A DNA stretch of 36,308 bases from assembly GCA_011250595.1 (NCBI GenBank), contig JAANMP010000050.1:1-36308 (forward strand), given 5' to 3'. Position numbers and translations under genes: made by a program. The stretch is from Bacillus sp. MM2020_1. Its GTDB lineage: Bacteria; Bacillota; Bacilli; Bacillales; Cytobacillaceae. The first letter of the stretch is position 1. Every line of letters starts with the position of its first letter. This document shows, piece after piece, positions 1 to 7,209 of the stretch. The notes beneath the pieces were generated by a model. It had not been told where the DNA came from and did no database searches. It saw only the letters and a list, made by a program, of their open reading frames with translations.

Positions 1-126
1 TCAAGATGAGATTTCCCATAGCGCAAGCTAGTAAGAACCCTGAAAGATGATCAGGTTGATAGGTCAGAGGTGGAAGCGTGGTAACATGTGGAGCTGACTG
101 ATACTAATCGTTCGAGGACTTAACCA
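1..126 (+). rRNA. 23S rRNA, 3' end (partial)
   Basis: The sequence reads as the conserved 3' terminus of bacterial 23S rRNA: the GGTAACATGTGGAGCTGACT block is followed by ACTAATCGTTCGAGGACTTAACC, typical of Bacillus. Only the last ~126 bases are inside the window. A 5S gene follows after an ~80-base spacer, so this is the tail of an rrn operon transcribed left to right. The exact mature end is uncertain by one or two bases. Confidence 0.95.
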
Positions 127-205
127 ATTTTAAAAGCGAACTCGTTTTTACAACTTCTTCTACATTATCTAGTTTTGAGGGAATGATACCTCTAAAAAAA
201 ATAAG

Positions 206-322
<117 letters not shown>

Positions 323-330
323 ACATCAAA

Positions 331-357
331 GACAATCTAAAAAGGTTGTCTTTTTTT
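331..357 (+). terminator. rrn operon terminator
   Basis: An 8-bp stem GACAATCT / AGGTTGTC (one G-U pair) with an AAAA loop is followed directly by seven T. It lies 8 bases after the 5S gene and ends the rrn transcript. Confidence 0.9.
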
Positions 358-1054
358 GTGTGCGGATTCCTTGTCTTCAGTAGATTCTTTTTTCTTCTTT
401 CTTTTGCTTTTTATATATTTGTAATATACAGCATGTAAAACAACAAGTATTTTCCAAATTTTTGCTCATTTATTAATTTTGACCTTATCGTATCAATCGG
501 AGTGAACCGTACCATAAATAGAGGTAGTTTTTTTACATTAATTTCCTTGAACCCTTTCAAATGTAAATGTGGTCTTCTATTAGAAAAGTCGGAAACTCAA
601 AAGTTGAAAAAAATCAGGCGAATTTTCCACCTGATTTTTTCATTGTATAAATGAATTCCTCCTATTAATCTAAATTTGAAGATAAAATGTATATTCTTAC
701 GCCGAAGATGAAGCATTCTCATATGCCAACGCACACAATAGATGCAAGCAGCGAAAGCAGCAAAAGCAGTCCCTTTCTTCGGACCATTTGGGTTATTTGG
801 GTTCCCTTTCTTTGGGATAAGAAGATTTGGGCCATTTTTCCCATTCTTTATTTAAAAATCGATACAAAAAAGGCTTGTAGTGGATATGTACCTACAGGCC
901 TTTTCTATGTGCGGGCGGCAAACTCCAACAGTATTGATTTGAAGAGATAGGATAAAAACTATATATATTAAATTCCATGTTTGTCCATTTCTTATTATGC
1001 TTTTTTAACATATTTTATATTAAATTCAAAACCTACGTTTAATTGGAGGCTCTT
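358..1054. other. Intergenic region with hairpins, no supported gene
   Basis: About 700 AT-rich bases separate the rrn terminator from the GerP-type gene. I see three structures: a degenerate R1 repeat at 494-535, a bidirectional terminator-like hairpin at 607-640 (AAATCAGG / CCTGATTT flanked by A and T runs), and a second strong hairpin at 866-906 (AAAAGGCTTGTAG / CTACAGGCCTTTT, 13 bp, one G-T pair). Between the hairpins, minus-strand reading of 719-844 gives a 41-residue open frame with a hydrophobic end but no ribosome binding site, so I do not call it. Confidence 0.6.
494..535 (+). repeat. R1 nested-hairpin repeat, degenerate copy a
   Basis: It holds the family core GTGAACCGTACCATAAATAG followed by a T run. 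The left arm is eroded (CGGAGTGAACCG instead of GGTACGGTGAACCG), so the inner hairpin is incomplete. It is intergenic like the other copies. Confidence 0.6.
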
Positions 1055-1294
1055 ATGTCTAATCAAATTAATATTTTCAACCTGCACGTAAACGGGATGG
1101 CACAAAATGCAAGCATTAATATAGGAAGAACCTTACACAATAGCCATACTGCAAACTTAAAATTATTTGGTGCTAATTTTTCAATGGGAGAATTTTCACC
1201 TACTAATTCCCTGATTATTACGGTGATTCAAGATTCCGATATTAGTGATCAAGGTCAAAATGAAGATCCATCTTCATCAGACAAAAGTCAATGA
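1055..1294 (+). CDS. GerPA/GerPF-family spore germination protein
   Basis: This is a 79-residue protein. The start ATG is chosen because GGAGG lies 5 bases upstream; an in-frame TTG further upstream would put the ribosome binding site inside the gene. The sequence has the pattern of small GerP-type proteins: a short beta N-terminus (INIFNLHVNGM), a QNASINIG segment, a NSHTANLKLFGANFSMGEFSP centre and a polar, acidic Asp/Ser-rich tail ending in SSSDKSQ. GerP proteins are made in the mother cell and help germinants cross the spore coat. Here the gene stands alone rather than in a gerPABCDEF operon, as do the orphan paralogues found in many Bacillus. The assignment rests on sequence pattern only. 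Confidence 0.7.
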   Translation: MSNQINIFNLHVNGMAQNASINIGRTLHNSHTANLKLFGANFSMGEFSPTNSLIITVIQDSDISDQGQNEDPSSSDKSQ

Positions 1295-1526
1295 TGGTTC
1301 AGCTATTCGCCATATACGGAACCATATTTGTATGGTGGTCTGAGAGGTCGGGGTTAATCCCCCCTCCTACTCGATGTAAAAAGCCAATGGTCGAGTGTGC
1401 TGCTCCAACAAGCCTTTCTTTACGTTAGTAAAGAACAAGCGCAGCGAAGCAGGTCACCCGAAATTCACATACTGGGCCTAAGTGCAATTGCTCATGAATG
1501 TTTTCTATATGGGAGTTTCTAAATAA
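1295..1526. other. Intergenic region, no gene seen
   Basis: This lies between the convergent GerP-like gene and the methyltransferase gene. It holds small dyads only: TTCTTTAC / GTAAAGAA around 1416-1434 and CTCGA / TCGAG at about 1368-1395. No T-rich terminator was found. Confidence 0.4.
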
Positions 1527-2255
1527 CTATTTAGTACATAAAAATATTCTATAGTCCAAAGCCCCCTGATATTTTACCATTAAATGAAAATGCTGATGTA
1601 TAACCTCATAAAGTTTAGGATCAATATAATCTGAGTACTGGAATTCGGGCATTGAATGGTTTTGAAGGATAGATGGTTTTCTCATAAAAGTTTTTATATT
1701 TTTAGCACTAGCCTGTTGAAATAAGGTTATCCAATCGTTTTCCGTGAGGATAGAATCTAACCCATAAAATTGTTTAATTTCCTCTTCGGAATTCACCCTA
1801 AGTCTCCCATTAACGGTAAGTTCATTTGCAATGAACCGACCATCATGCTTCAATAATCGAAATATTTCTTTAAGTGCTCTAGGATCGTTGACAAAAGAAA
1901 GAACAGATTCGGAAATAATAAAGTCATATTGGCTGTCTTTTAACGGACATTTTTCTATTGAGCCCTGAATAATGTCCACCCGTAATTGGTATTTTGTCAT
2001 TCTATTTTTGGCTTTTTCTATCATTATAGGGTTGATATCCAGCCCTGTTACTTTTGCACCATAGCGGGCTGCTAAATAGGCAGCTGTTTGACCGGTACCA
2101 CAACCCACATCTAAAATTCGAGAAGATTTGTTAATCTTTTCATTCTCGAATATTTTCTTTGTTAGCTTGATACCACCAGGATGTGCATCACTAACACCAA
2201 GTTTTGACAAAAAATCCAAATATATTGAAGCCCCAATGCCAACCACCTTCTCCAT
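1527..2255 (-). CDS. SAM-dependent methyltransferase (class I, Methyltransf_11/25 type)
   Basis: This 242-residue protein has a class I Rossmann methyltransferase core. Motif I, ILDVGCGTGQTAAYLA, lies at about residues 47-62 and binds the SAM methionine and ribose. The acidic end of beta 2 (VTGLDINP) follows at about residue 70, motif II region DFIISESVLSF near 110, and a post-motif region LLKHDGRFIANEL. An N-terminal segment with SDAHPGG precedes the core, as in UbiE/MenG-like and sterol-type methyltransferases. The substrate cannot be told from sequence. No clear ribosome binding site precedes the ATG; GGAGAAGGTGG lies just inside the frame, so a start a few codons later is possible. The gene is monocistronic and convergent with the GerP-like gene. 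Confidence 0.8.
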   Translation of the reverse strand: MEKVVGIGASIYLDFLSKLGVSDAHPGGIKLTKKIFENEKINKSSRILDVGCGTGQTAAYLAARYGAKVTGLDINPIMIEKAKNRMTKYQLRVDIIQGSIEKCPLKDSQYDFIISESVLSFVNDPRALKEIFRLLKHDGRFIANELTVNGRLRVNSEEEIKQFYGLDSILTENDWITLFQQASAKNIKTFMRKPSILQNHSMPEFQYSDYIDPKLYEVIHQHFHLMVKYQGALDYRIFLCTK

Positions 2256-2320
2256 TTATCTTATTTGTATAATAGGATTATTAAAATAAGATGGTTCCTT
2301 TCAAGTACAGACCCGTATCC

Positions 2321-2378
2321 AGAAAACTGCTCCTTTCAAAGTTACGGTGAACCGTACCATAAATAGAAGCAGTTTTTC
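2321..2378 (+). repeat. R1 nested-hairpin repeat, copy b
   Basis: The outer arms GAAAACTGCT and AGCAGTTTTTC pair. The inner core TTACGGTGAACCGTACC forms a second hairpin and is followed by ATAAATAG. It is intergenic, upstream of the methyltransferase gene and downstream of the isdG-like gene. Confidence 0.8.
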
Positions 2379-2420
2379 ACACGAATTCCATTTATAGGTC
2401 GGAAAATTTGTACAAAAGTA

Positions 2421-2472
2421 TAGGCTAAACAAGATATATTATTTATGACATACTTGTTTAGCCTACCTTTTT
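2421..2472 (-). terminator. Terminator after the isdG-like operon
   Basis: A perfect 13-bp stem TAGGCTAAACAAG / CTTGTTTAGCCTA encloses a 19-base loop. A T run follows on the plus strand and a weaker one (TACTTTTG) on the minus strand. It lies about 120 bases beyond the stop of the minus-strand heme operon and could act in both directions. Confidence 0.65.
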
Positions 2473-2589
2473 TGTCTAGTGTGCTTTATAAATTCATATA
2501 ACAAATTGTGTGGTTAACTGAATTAGAGTAATATGCATGAAATCTTTAGTGTACCAGAAGAACTGACCACAAGTTGCCAAAGAAAGTAA

Positions 2590-2910
2590 TCATGCATTTG
2601 ATTCTAAAGTCGAAGCAACCTCAGAAATAATGATTCCACTTCCCAAGATAGGTGAATCTTGTTCAGCTTTAGTTGGTCCTGTATGTGCTTCTTTGAAAGC
2701 ATCGCTATTTTTCCATTGGGTAAAGTCTTCAATAGTGTTCCAATACATATTTACATTCAGCTCATCATATTCTGTGAGATTTTTAGTAATTAAAACTTCG
2801 ACTTTTACAAAACCCTCCATTTTTTGTAAAGCACCCGGTCTTGTGAACATTGGGGCCATCTTTGCAGCGAAACCTAATTTCATTTTAATTCTGTTTGTTA
2901 CAATTATCAT
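2590..2910 (-). CDS. isdG: IsdG-type heme-degrading monooxygenase
   Basis: This 106-residue protein is the length of IsdG/HmoA enzymes, which open the porphyrin ring of heme and release iron using O2 and electrons. The catalytic triad known from IsdG (Asn, Trp, His at 7, 67, 77) is present with the same spacing one residue earlier: N6 in VTNRIK, W66 in FTQWKNSD, H76 in FKEAHTG. The segments EGFVKVEVL and FTQWKNSDAFKEAH match the ABM-fold pattern, and the stretch after the His (AEQDSPILGSGII) resembles IsdG more than HmoA. GGGAGG precedes the ATG. It is the last gene of the hrtB-hrtA-isdG unit, 37 bases after hrtA. The neighbourhood points to heme detoxification or iron recovery in the cytoplasm. 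Confidence 0.8.
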   Translation of the reverse strand: MIIVTNRIKMKLGFAAKMAPMFTRPGALQKMEGFVKVEVLITKNLTEYDELNVNMYWNTIEDFTQWKNSDAFKEAHTGPTKAEQDSPILGSGIIISEVASTLESNA

Positions 2911-2947
2911 GGATTATTCCTCCCTAATTTTCTATGCAAATGTTTAT

Positions 2948-3661
2948 CTAGTATAAATTTGTCTTCAACTTTTCATGACTGAAAGAATCATCATGTTTAA
3001 GTCTGCCATCTTCCATTCGATACACTTGATCGCAGTATTCCAGCATCCGTTCGTCATGGGTAACCATAATCGCTGCTTTGTTTCTTGTTTTTGCTTCGTT
3101 GGCTATGAGTTGAACCACTTCATGAGCCCTTTTTGAATCAAGACTTGCTGTTGGTTCGTCTGCCAGAATAATTGATGGATTGTTCATAAAAGCACGAGCA
3201 ATTGCAGTACGCTGTCGTTCTCCTCCAGATAGCTGTTCAGGTAATTTTTCCAGTTTTGCTGCTAAACCGAGATTTTGTAATAATTCCTTTGCATATTCCT
3301 TATCCACTTTTGCAAGTTTCCCTGCCATTCTTTTCACGACAAGTAATTGTTCTAGAACATTTAAATAGGGGACAAGATTACTAGTTTGTAAGATAAATCC
3401 TATTTCCTCCAGCCGCAATTGCGCTAAATCCTTAGGTTTTAATTCATTAAGGTTCTTACCGTTAAGAATGACCTCACCTTTAGATGGATGAAGCAATGCT
3501 CCTGCAATAGCTAGAAATGTGCTTTTTCCTGAACCTGATGGGCCAATGACGGCAATAAACTCACCTTGTTCCACCGTTAGGGAGATTTCATCAAGGGCAA
3601 GAACTTGATTTTCACCCTGTTGATACAGTTTTGAGACATTTTTAAATTGTATTCCTGACAT
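2948..3661 (-). CDS. hrtA: Heme/macrolide-type ABC exporter ATP-binding protein, HrtA-like
   Basis: This 237-residue ABC ATPase of the MacB/LolD/HrtA group powers the FtsX-like permease encoded just upstream. Walker A GPSGSGKST is at residues 40-48, the signature LSGGE at 144-148, Walker B IILADEP at about 164-170, and the H-loop VTHD at about 200-203. Segments such as EEIGFILQTSNLVPYLNVLE and RAFMNNPSIILADEPTASLD resemble staphylococcal HrtA strongly as I remember it. The start ATG overlaps the permease stop in a TAATG arrangement, which implies translational coupling. An IsdG-type heme oxygenase follows, supporting heme as the exported substrate, although the substrate is inferred. Confidence 0.8.
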   Translation of the reverse strand: MSGIQFKNVSKLYQQGENQVLALDEISLTVEQGEFIAVIGPSGSGKSTFLAIAGALLHPSKGEVILNGKNLNELKPKDLAQLRLEEIGFILQTSNLVPYLNVLEQLLVVKRMAGKLAKVDKEYAKELLQNLGLAAKLEKLPEQLSGGERQRTAIARAFMNNPSIILADEPTASLDSKRAHEVVQLIANEAKTRNKAAIMVTHDERMLEYCDQVYRMEDGRLKHDDSFSHEKLKTNLY

Positions 3662-4782
3662 TATTCCATCCTCCCAATCGCTTGAAGTGGGTCTATTTTT
3701 GTAATTTTTCGAACGGAAACTAATGAACTTAAAATTGAAATCACAAGTAATAGTAGGGCATAAAGGACAACTAATTTAAGATCGAGTGAAAATGGCATTT
3801 CATCCGGAAGAATAAGGGCTGTCCCGTAGGTTAACAAGATTCCTGCTACAATACTAATAAAGGATAGTAGAAATACTTGGGATACAATGGCTCTTCCAAG
3901 GAAACGATTGCTGGCGCCAATGGCTTTCAATATGCCAAATTGATTTGACTTTTGTAAGGTAAGTACGTAGAAGAATACACCCAGTACAAATGCCGAGATG
4001 GCCAATAGGAATGCAAGCATCATCGTAATCGTGCCATTTTCTTCTTTATAACCAGGCATTCCTTGTATGGCTGCAGCCTTGGTTACTGTTTCGGTATTTT
4101 TGAATAGCTGTTTTATTTTCGCTGAGTCGACATTTTCCCCTTGGAGCATAATCCCATTTACAGGTTTCTCAATTCCTTTATCAGAACCAGATGCTGCAAA
4201 TTGAATAGAGCGCCATTTATTTAGGGTAGTAAAAACAGCAGGTAAATGATTGTATGTTTCATTTTTAACAAACCCGACAATTTTCATTTTTTCTAATGAT
4301 CCTTCGATCTTCAGCGTGTCACCAATCTTAAAGCCCTTTTTCTTTAAAGTATCATTAGCGATAACTTCCAAAGATTCGTTTGCTTGAAGTGGTTTTCCAT
4401 CAACCACATTGGGTTCCAGAAAACTACCAGGTGTTATTCCCAATATGGCAATATCTACTTTTTCCTTATCATCAGAATCAGAATTATTAAGTACGGTTGC
4501 CATGGTCGCACCCATTGCTGATGCAGCTGAAACATTAGTTTGGTTTTCTAGTTTCTCTGCCAATGATTCACTCAATAACGATCGACTCATAGAGGATCTT
4601 GATCCATCTTCAAAAGTCACATAATTGGCATCCATATTTTTAAATGTTGCCGCACTAAGAGTGGAAAGGCCGTTTCCTAACCCAGATAGAATGAATACCA
4701 GCCAAGCAATCAGGACTGTTATAACGCCAATCATCAGAAACCGTAATTTACCATGCTTTAACTCTTTTATAGCAAGAAACAA
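3661..4782 (-). CDS. hrtB: FtsX-like ABC permease, HrtB-like heme exporter
   Basis: This 373-residue membrane protein has the MacB/FtsX layout. One N-terminal membrane helix (about 15-38) is followed by a large extracytoplasmic domain (about 40-250), then three helices (about 252-275, 300-325, 335-355) with an FtsX signature around FGILKAIGASNRFLG. The length fits HrtB (about 350), which extracts heme from the membrane. I use the TTG start because AAAGGAGTGA lies just upstream; there is no ATG at the right distance. It is the first gene of the operon and is read from a promoter flanked by two dyad operators. HrtB is favoured over a generic peptide exporter because an IsdG-type enzyme follows. 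Confidence 0.75.
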   Translation of the reverse strand: MFLAIKELKHGKLRFLMIGVITVLIAWLVFILSGLGNGLSTLSAATFKNMDANYVTFEDGSRSSMSRSLLSESLAEKLENQTNVSAASAMGATMATVLNNSDSDDKEKVDIAILGITPGSFLEPNVVDGKPLQANESLEVIANDTLKKKGFKIGDTLKIEGSLEKMKIVGFVKNETYNHLPAVFTTLNKWRSIQFAASGSDKGIEKPVNGIMLQGENVDSAKIKQLFKNTETVTKAAAIQGMPGYKEENGTITMMLAFLLAISAFVLGVFFYVLTLQKSNQFGILKAIGASNRFLGRAIVSQVFLLSFISIVAGILLTYGTALILPDEMPFSLDLKLVVLYALLLLVISILSSLVSVRKITKIDPLQAIGRME

Positions 4783-4809
4783 TGTACGTCACTCCTTTAA
4801 TGTAAACAC

Positions 4810-4871
4810 GATTAATCACGTGTGATTATTAAAAGCATACTAGTTTGTTGTTGATTAGTCAATCGTGACTA
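4810..4871 (-). promoter_or_regulatory. hrtB promoter with twin 19-bp dyad operators
   Basis: Read on the minus strand, -35 TTGACT (4857-4862) and -10 TATGCT (4834-4839) are separated by 17 bp. Two 19-bp sites fit TARTCACNNNTGAYTAATC. Site 1 is TAGTCACGATTGACTAATC at 4853-4871, covering the -35. Site 2 is TAATCACACGTGATTAATC at 4810-4828, covering the predicted start at 4827. They are 43 bp apart, about four helical turns, on the same face. This layout suits a dimeric repressor. The nearby PadR-family gene is the obvious candidate, but that link is inferred. Confidence 0.7.
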
Positions 4872-4954
4872 TATGATTAAAATATGAAAAATTTTTATTG
4901 ATAAGGAAATTATAAAATTACTTGGTGTGGACAACTTGAAATAGTTTTCTGAAT

Positions 4955-5095
4955 CCATCTCCAGCGCCCAGCTGCTAGTGGACTTCGCTCTCCGCCCTAC
5001 GATAAGTCAAGCACGAATGCGCTAACGCTCTCCGTGTTTCCTTTATCTCAGTTGGAGCGCTCCAGTCCATACGCAGCTAAACGGTCGCTTCCGCC
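4955..5095. repeat. Structured intergenic repeat element, GC-rich
   Basis: This ~140-base GC-rich patch sits in AT-rich surroundings. Its ends are inverted: AGCTGC...GGACT near the left pairs with AGTCC...GCAGCT near the right, and TTGGAGCGCTCCA lies inside. The wording (CTAGTGGACTTCGC, GCGCTAACGC, TAAACGGTCGCTTCCGCC) resembles dispersed elements I recall from other Bacillus intergenic regions. It has no open reading frame of note. Confidence 0.5.
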
Positions 5096-5116
5096 TTTTG
5101 TTCTTGAGATTCAAAT

Positions 5117-5146
5117 AAAAAAGGAACCCACGGTCGGTTCCTTTGA
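5117..5146 (-). terminator. Terminator of the PadR-family gene
   Basis: The 9-bp stem AAAGGAACC / GGTTCCTTT has a 7-base loop and is followed on the minus strand by TTTTTTATTT. It begins 15 bases after the stop of the PadR-family gene. Confidence 0.85.
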
Positions 5147-5158
5147 TTCATATAAAAT

Positions 5159-5677
5159 TTAATCCGAATGAAGAAGATGTTGAATATTTTTTTCAAGAAA
5201 GGCAACTTCTGCTTCTAACATTGTAATTTTATGTTTGACTGCAAGATTAACACCAGTTCGTATTCCATGTACAGGAGTTTGGTTAAATAGATCTATTAGT
5301 TTTTTGTTTTTCTTTAATCTTTCCTTCAAGGCCGGTATTGCTTTATCCATTGGAAGAAAATCAATAAACATTAACCCTATATCTCCCTGGTAATTAACAC
5401 TTTCCGAAGAAGACAGATTATCTAATAGTAATTGATAAAAATAGTTTCGGCCGCTTTCATTTATAGAGTACACTTTTCGGGTGGGTCTATTTCCTTCTTG
5501 TTCTAACTGAATATCTATATATCCCTTTTGATTTAGCTTATCCAGAGTAGCATAAGCAGTAGGCTTTTTCATATCTGTAACTGTACTTAAGTTTCTTTCA
5601 ATAAATTCATTAATTTGATATCCGTGTTGACTTTGTCCCATGAGTAACCCAAGCAGAATTAGTGAGCGATGTTCCAC
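5159..5677 (-). CDS. PadR-family transcriptional regulator
   Basis: This 172-residue regulator has an N-terminal PadR winged helix (about 1-85). It opens with HRSLILLGLLMGQSQHGYQI and includes KPTAYATLDKLNQKGYI and a wing with NRPTRKVYSI. A C-terminal helical dimerisation region (about 95-165) follows. The true start is the GTG with AAAGGAGG 6 bases upstream; the longer frame from an upstream ATG would contain that ribosome binding site. It is transcribed alone, codirectional with and upstream of the hrtB-hrtA-isdG unit. It is the likely regulator of the twin dyads at the hrtB promoter. A degenerate related half-site overlaps its own upstream region (5735-5753), hinting at autoregulation. Its ligand is unknown; heme is a guess from context. 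Confidence 0.85.
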   Translation of the reverse strand: MEHRSLILLGLLMGQSQHGYQINEFIERNLSTVTDMKKPTAYATLDKLNQKGYIDIQLEQEGNRPTRKVYSINESGRNYFYQLLLDNLSSSESVNYQGDIGLMFIDFLPMDKAIPALKERLKKNKKLIDLFNQTPVHGIRTGVNLAVKHKITMLEAEVAFLEKNIQHLLHSD

Positions 5678-5860
5678 TGAAATCCTCCTTTCTTTCATGC
5701 ATTATTTATATATTCTCTCGTAAATTTTATTTGTAGTCAATTGAGGGATTACCACCAGAAGTGCTACAACCATTAGTGGTGATGGGATTGGAGCAATAGG
5801 CAGGGGGAATATCCCCAAAATATCGTTTTAATTAGAACTTCTCTTTTATTAGGATTAGTA

Positions 5861-5950
5861 AAAAAACTGCTGGTTAAATAGGTGCGGTGACCCGTACCAT
5901 AAGTAAGTGAGGTTTTTTTATTTACATCTATACATAAGAAAACCCCACTT
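5861..5950 (+). repeat. R1 nested-hairpin repeat, copy c, with trailing hairpin
   Basis: AAAAAACTGC and the core GGTGCGGTGACCCGTACC with ATAAGTA follow the family pattern (5861-5919). The right end overlaps a further dyad, AAGTGAGGTTTT (5905-5916) with AAAACCCCACTT (5939-5950), 11 of 12 pairing. It lies in the gap between the PadR gene and the ABC transporter. Confidence 0.75.
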
Positions 5951-6037
5951 CAAAGTTTTACATTAAGGGGGGAGTATCTTTTCGATATAGGATTTAAATT
6001 TTTTGTCTATCTGTTAAACCACTTTCCTGAGCTTTTT

Positions 6038-6148
6038 GGTGCGTACCATTAAGATTTCTCCAGGTATCCCCGTCACACCAGCTCCAGGCGAATCACCTGG
6101 AGCGGAAATCAAAAGCCGCTTTTGACTCACACCCAAATGGTAGGGACC
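6038..6148. repeat. Structured 111-bp element with nested hairpins
   Basis: The outer arms GGTGCGTACCATT and AATGGTAGGGACC pair at 11 of 13 positions. Inside are GCTCCAGG / CCTGGAGC (8 bp, 6081-6103) and TCAAAAG-CCG-CTTTTGA (7 bp, 6109-6125). A second CTCCAGG at 6058-6064 could compete for the same partner. The boundaries and nested dyads suggest a miniature mobile element or an RNA structure. It ends 17 bp before the predicted FNR box of the transporter promoter. Confidence 0.55.
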
Positions 6149-6164
6149 TTTTTATTCCCGCTTA

Positions 6165-6206
6165 TTGACCTATATCAATTTTTTATAGGGGATAATGCCA
6201 TAAAAT
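6165..6206 (+). promoter_or_regulatory. Predicted FNR-type class II promoter of the ABC transporter genes
   Basis: TTGAC-CTAT-ATCAA at 6165-6178 matches the classical FNR dyad TTGAT-N4-ATCAA at 9 of 10 positions. A -10 element TAAAAT lies at 6201-6206. The dyad centre is 41.5 bp before the start this -10 predicts (6213), the standard class II activator spacing. The same geometry recurs at the crp/fnr gene and the cupin gene. Confidence 0.65.
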
Positions 6207-6251
6207 AAAATACACAGATAAGATTTACATTTGGGAATAGTAATCGAATAG

Positions 6252-6293
6252 AATGAGGAACATAGCCCACTCTAGTTATGTTCCTCATTTTTA
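6252..6293 (+). terminator. Terminator-like hairpin in the leader of the ABC transporter (possible attenuator)
   Basis: A perfect 13-bp stem AATGAGGAACATA / TATGTTCCTCATT is followed by TTTTTAG. It sits between the predicted transcription start (6213) and the first gene (6332), so transcripts from that promoter must read through it. No known riboswitch fold was recognised. Confidence 0.6.
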
Positions 6294-6331
6294 GTGTAAT
6301 TGATTAATTTTTATCATTTAGGAGGGAAAAT

Positions 6332-7180
6332 ATGATAAAGCATGGTTACATATATCTTTTAAGTTTCATATTACTTGTGGCCCTAGCAGGGTGTGGTCAA
6401 ACAACCAAGGAAAAAAAGACAACAACCGCATGGGATAAAATTAAGAATAAAGGCACACTTGTAGTAGCTACTTCGGGTACACTTTATCCAGCTTCATATC
6501 ATGAGGATAAAGCCAATAATTTAACAGGATATGATGTAGAGGTAGTCAAAGAAGTGGCAAAACGATTACATCTGAAGGCTCAATTTAAAGAAATGGGTTT
6601 TGATGGTATTCTTCCAAGTCTTCAATCTGGAATGGTAGATATTGGGGCAAATGACATTGAGGCTATGAAAGAAAGAGAGAAATCCTTCGATTTTAGTGAG
6701 CCCTATAAATTTTCTTTTGGTTCCATGCTTGTAAGGAAAAAAGACCAATCTGGTATACATAGTCTTACGGATTTAAAAGGGAAAAAAGCAGCTGGGGCAG
6801 CTACCTCTATTTTTAGCCAAATCGCGAAACAATATGGAGCCAAAATTGTGACTTACGGGAATGCCTCAAATGATGTATATCTTCGTGATGTTGCACTAGG
6901 CCGTACTGATGTTATTTTAAATGATTATTATTTACAATCCATTGCTGTTAAAATGATGCCACAATTCAACTTAGAAATTAATCCACATCTATTTTATATG
7001 CAAAGCTCTTCAGCTCTTGTAACAAAAAAAGGGAATAAAGAACTAATGAGTAAAATCAATAGCACTCTTGATGAGATGAAAAAAGATGGCACTCTGTCCA
7101 AACTTTCTAAAGAGTTCTTTGTAGGACTTGATGTAACGAAAAAGCCAAATGTGAAGTTTGTAAATGTTAATGTAAAATAA
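6332..7180 (+). CDS. Amino-acid ABC transporter substrate-binding lipoprotein (SBP family 3, TcyA-like)
   Basis: This is a 282-residue extracellular binding protein. A signal peptide ends in the lipobox VALAGC, so Cys21 would be lipidated. The mature part reads as SBP_bac_3 (PF00497): KGTLVVATSGTLYPASYH, LTGYDVEVVKEVAKRL and DLKGKKAAG are standard segments, and the C-terminus has LDEMKKDGTLSKLSKEFF. Cystine and other polar amino acids are the usual ligands of this group; TcyA of B. subtilis is the closest pattern I recall, but the exact ligand is not determined. GGAGGG precedes the ATG. A permease gene follows after 29 bases; no ATPase gene is present. Expression is probably controlled by the FNR-type promoter and leader hairpin upstream. 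Confidence 0.85.
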   Translation: MIKHGYIYLLSFILLVALAGCGQTTKEKKTTTAWDKIKNKGTLVVATSGTLYPASYHEDKANNLTGYDVEVVKEVAKRLHLKAQFKEMGFDGILPSLQSGMVDIGANDIEAMKEREKSFDFSEPYKFSFGSMLVRKKDQSGIHSLTDLKGKKAAGAATSIFSQIAKQYGAKIVTYGNASNDVYLRDVALGRTDVILNDYYLQSIAVKMMPQFNLEINPHLFYMQSSSALVTKKGNKELMSKINSTLDEMKKDGTLSKLSKEFFVGLDVTKKPNVKFVNVNVK

Positions 7181-7209
7181 TCGTTGTGAAATAAAAGGTG
7201 GTATTATCC

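Noticed and set aside
687..950. 87-codon plus-strand open frame, and a 41-codon minus-strand frame at 719-844
   Set aside because: No ribosome binding site in either. The plus frame runs through a 13-bp terminator hairpin, and the composition looks random apart from a short Pro/Asn/Gly-like minus reading.
2630..2956. 108-codon plus-strand frame
   Set aside because: Antisense shadow of the isdG-like gene, whose catalytic triad and ribosome binding site are clear.
5678..5698. 7-codon N-terminal extension of the PadR-family regulator
   Set aside because: The extension encodes the ribosome binding site AAAGGAGG itself. PadR proteins normally begin near HRSLILLGLL.
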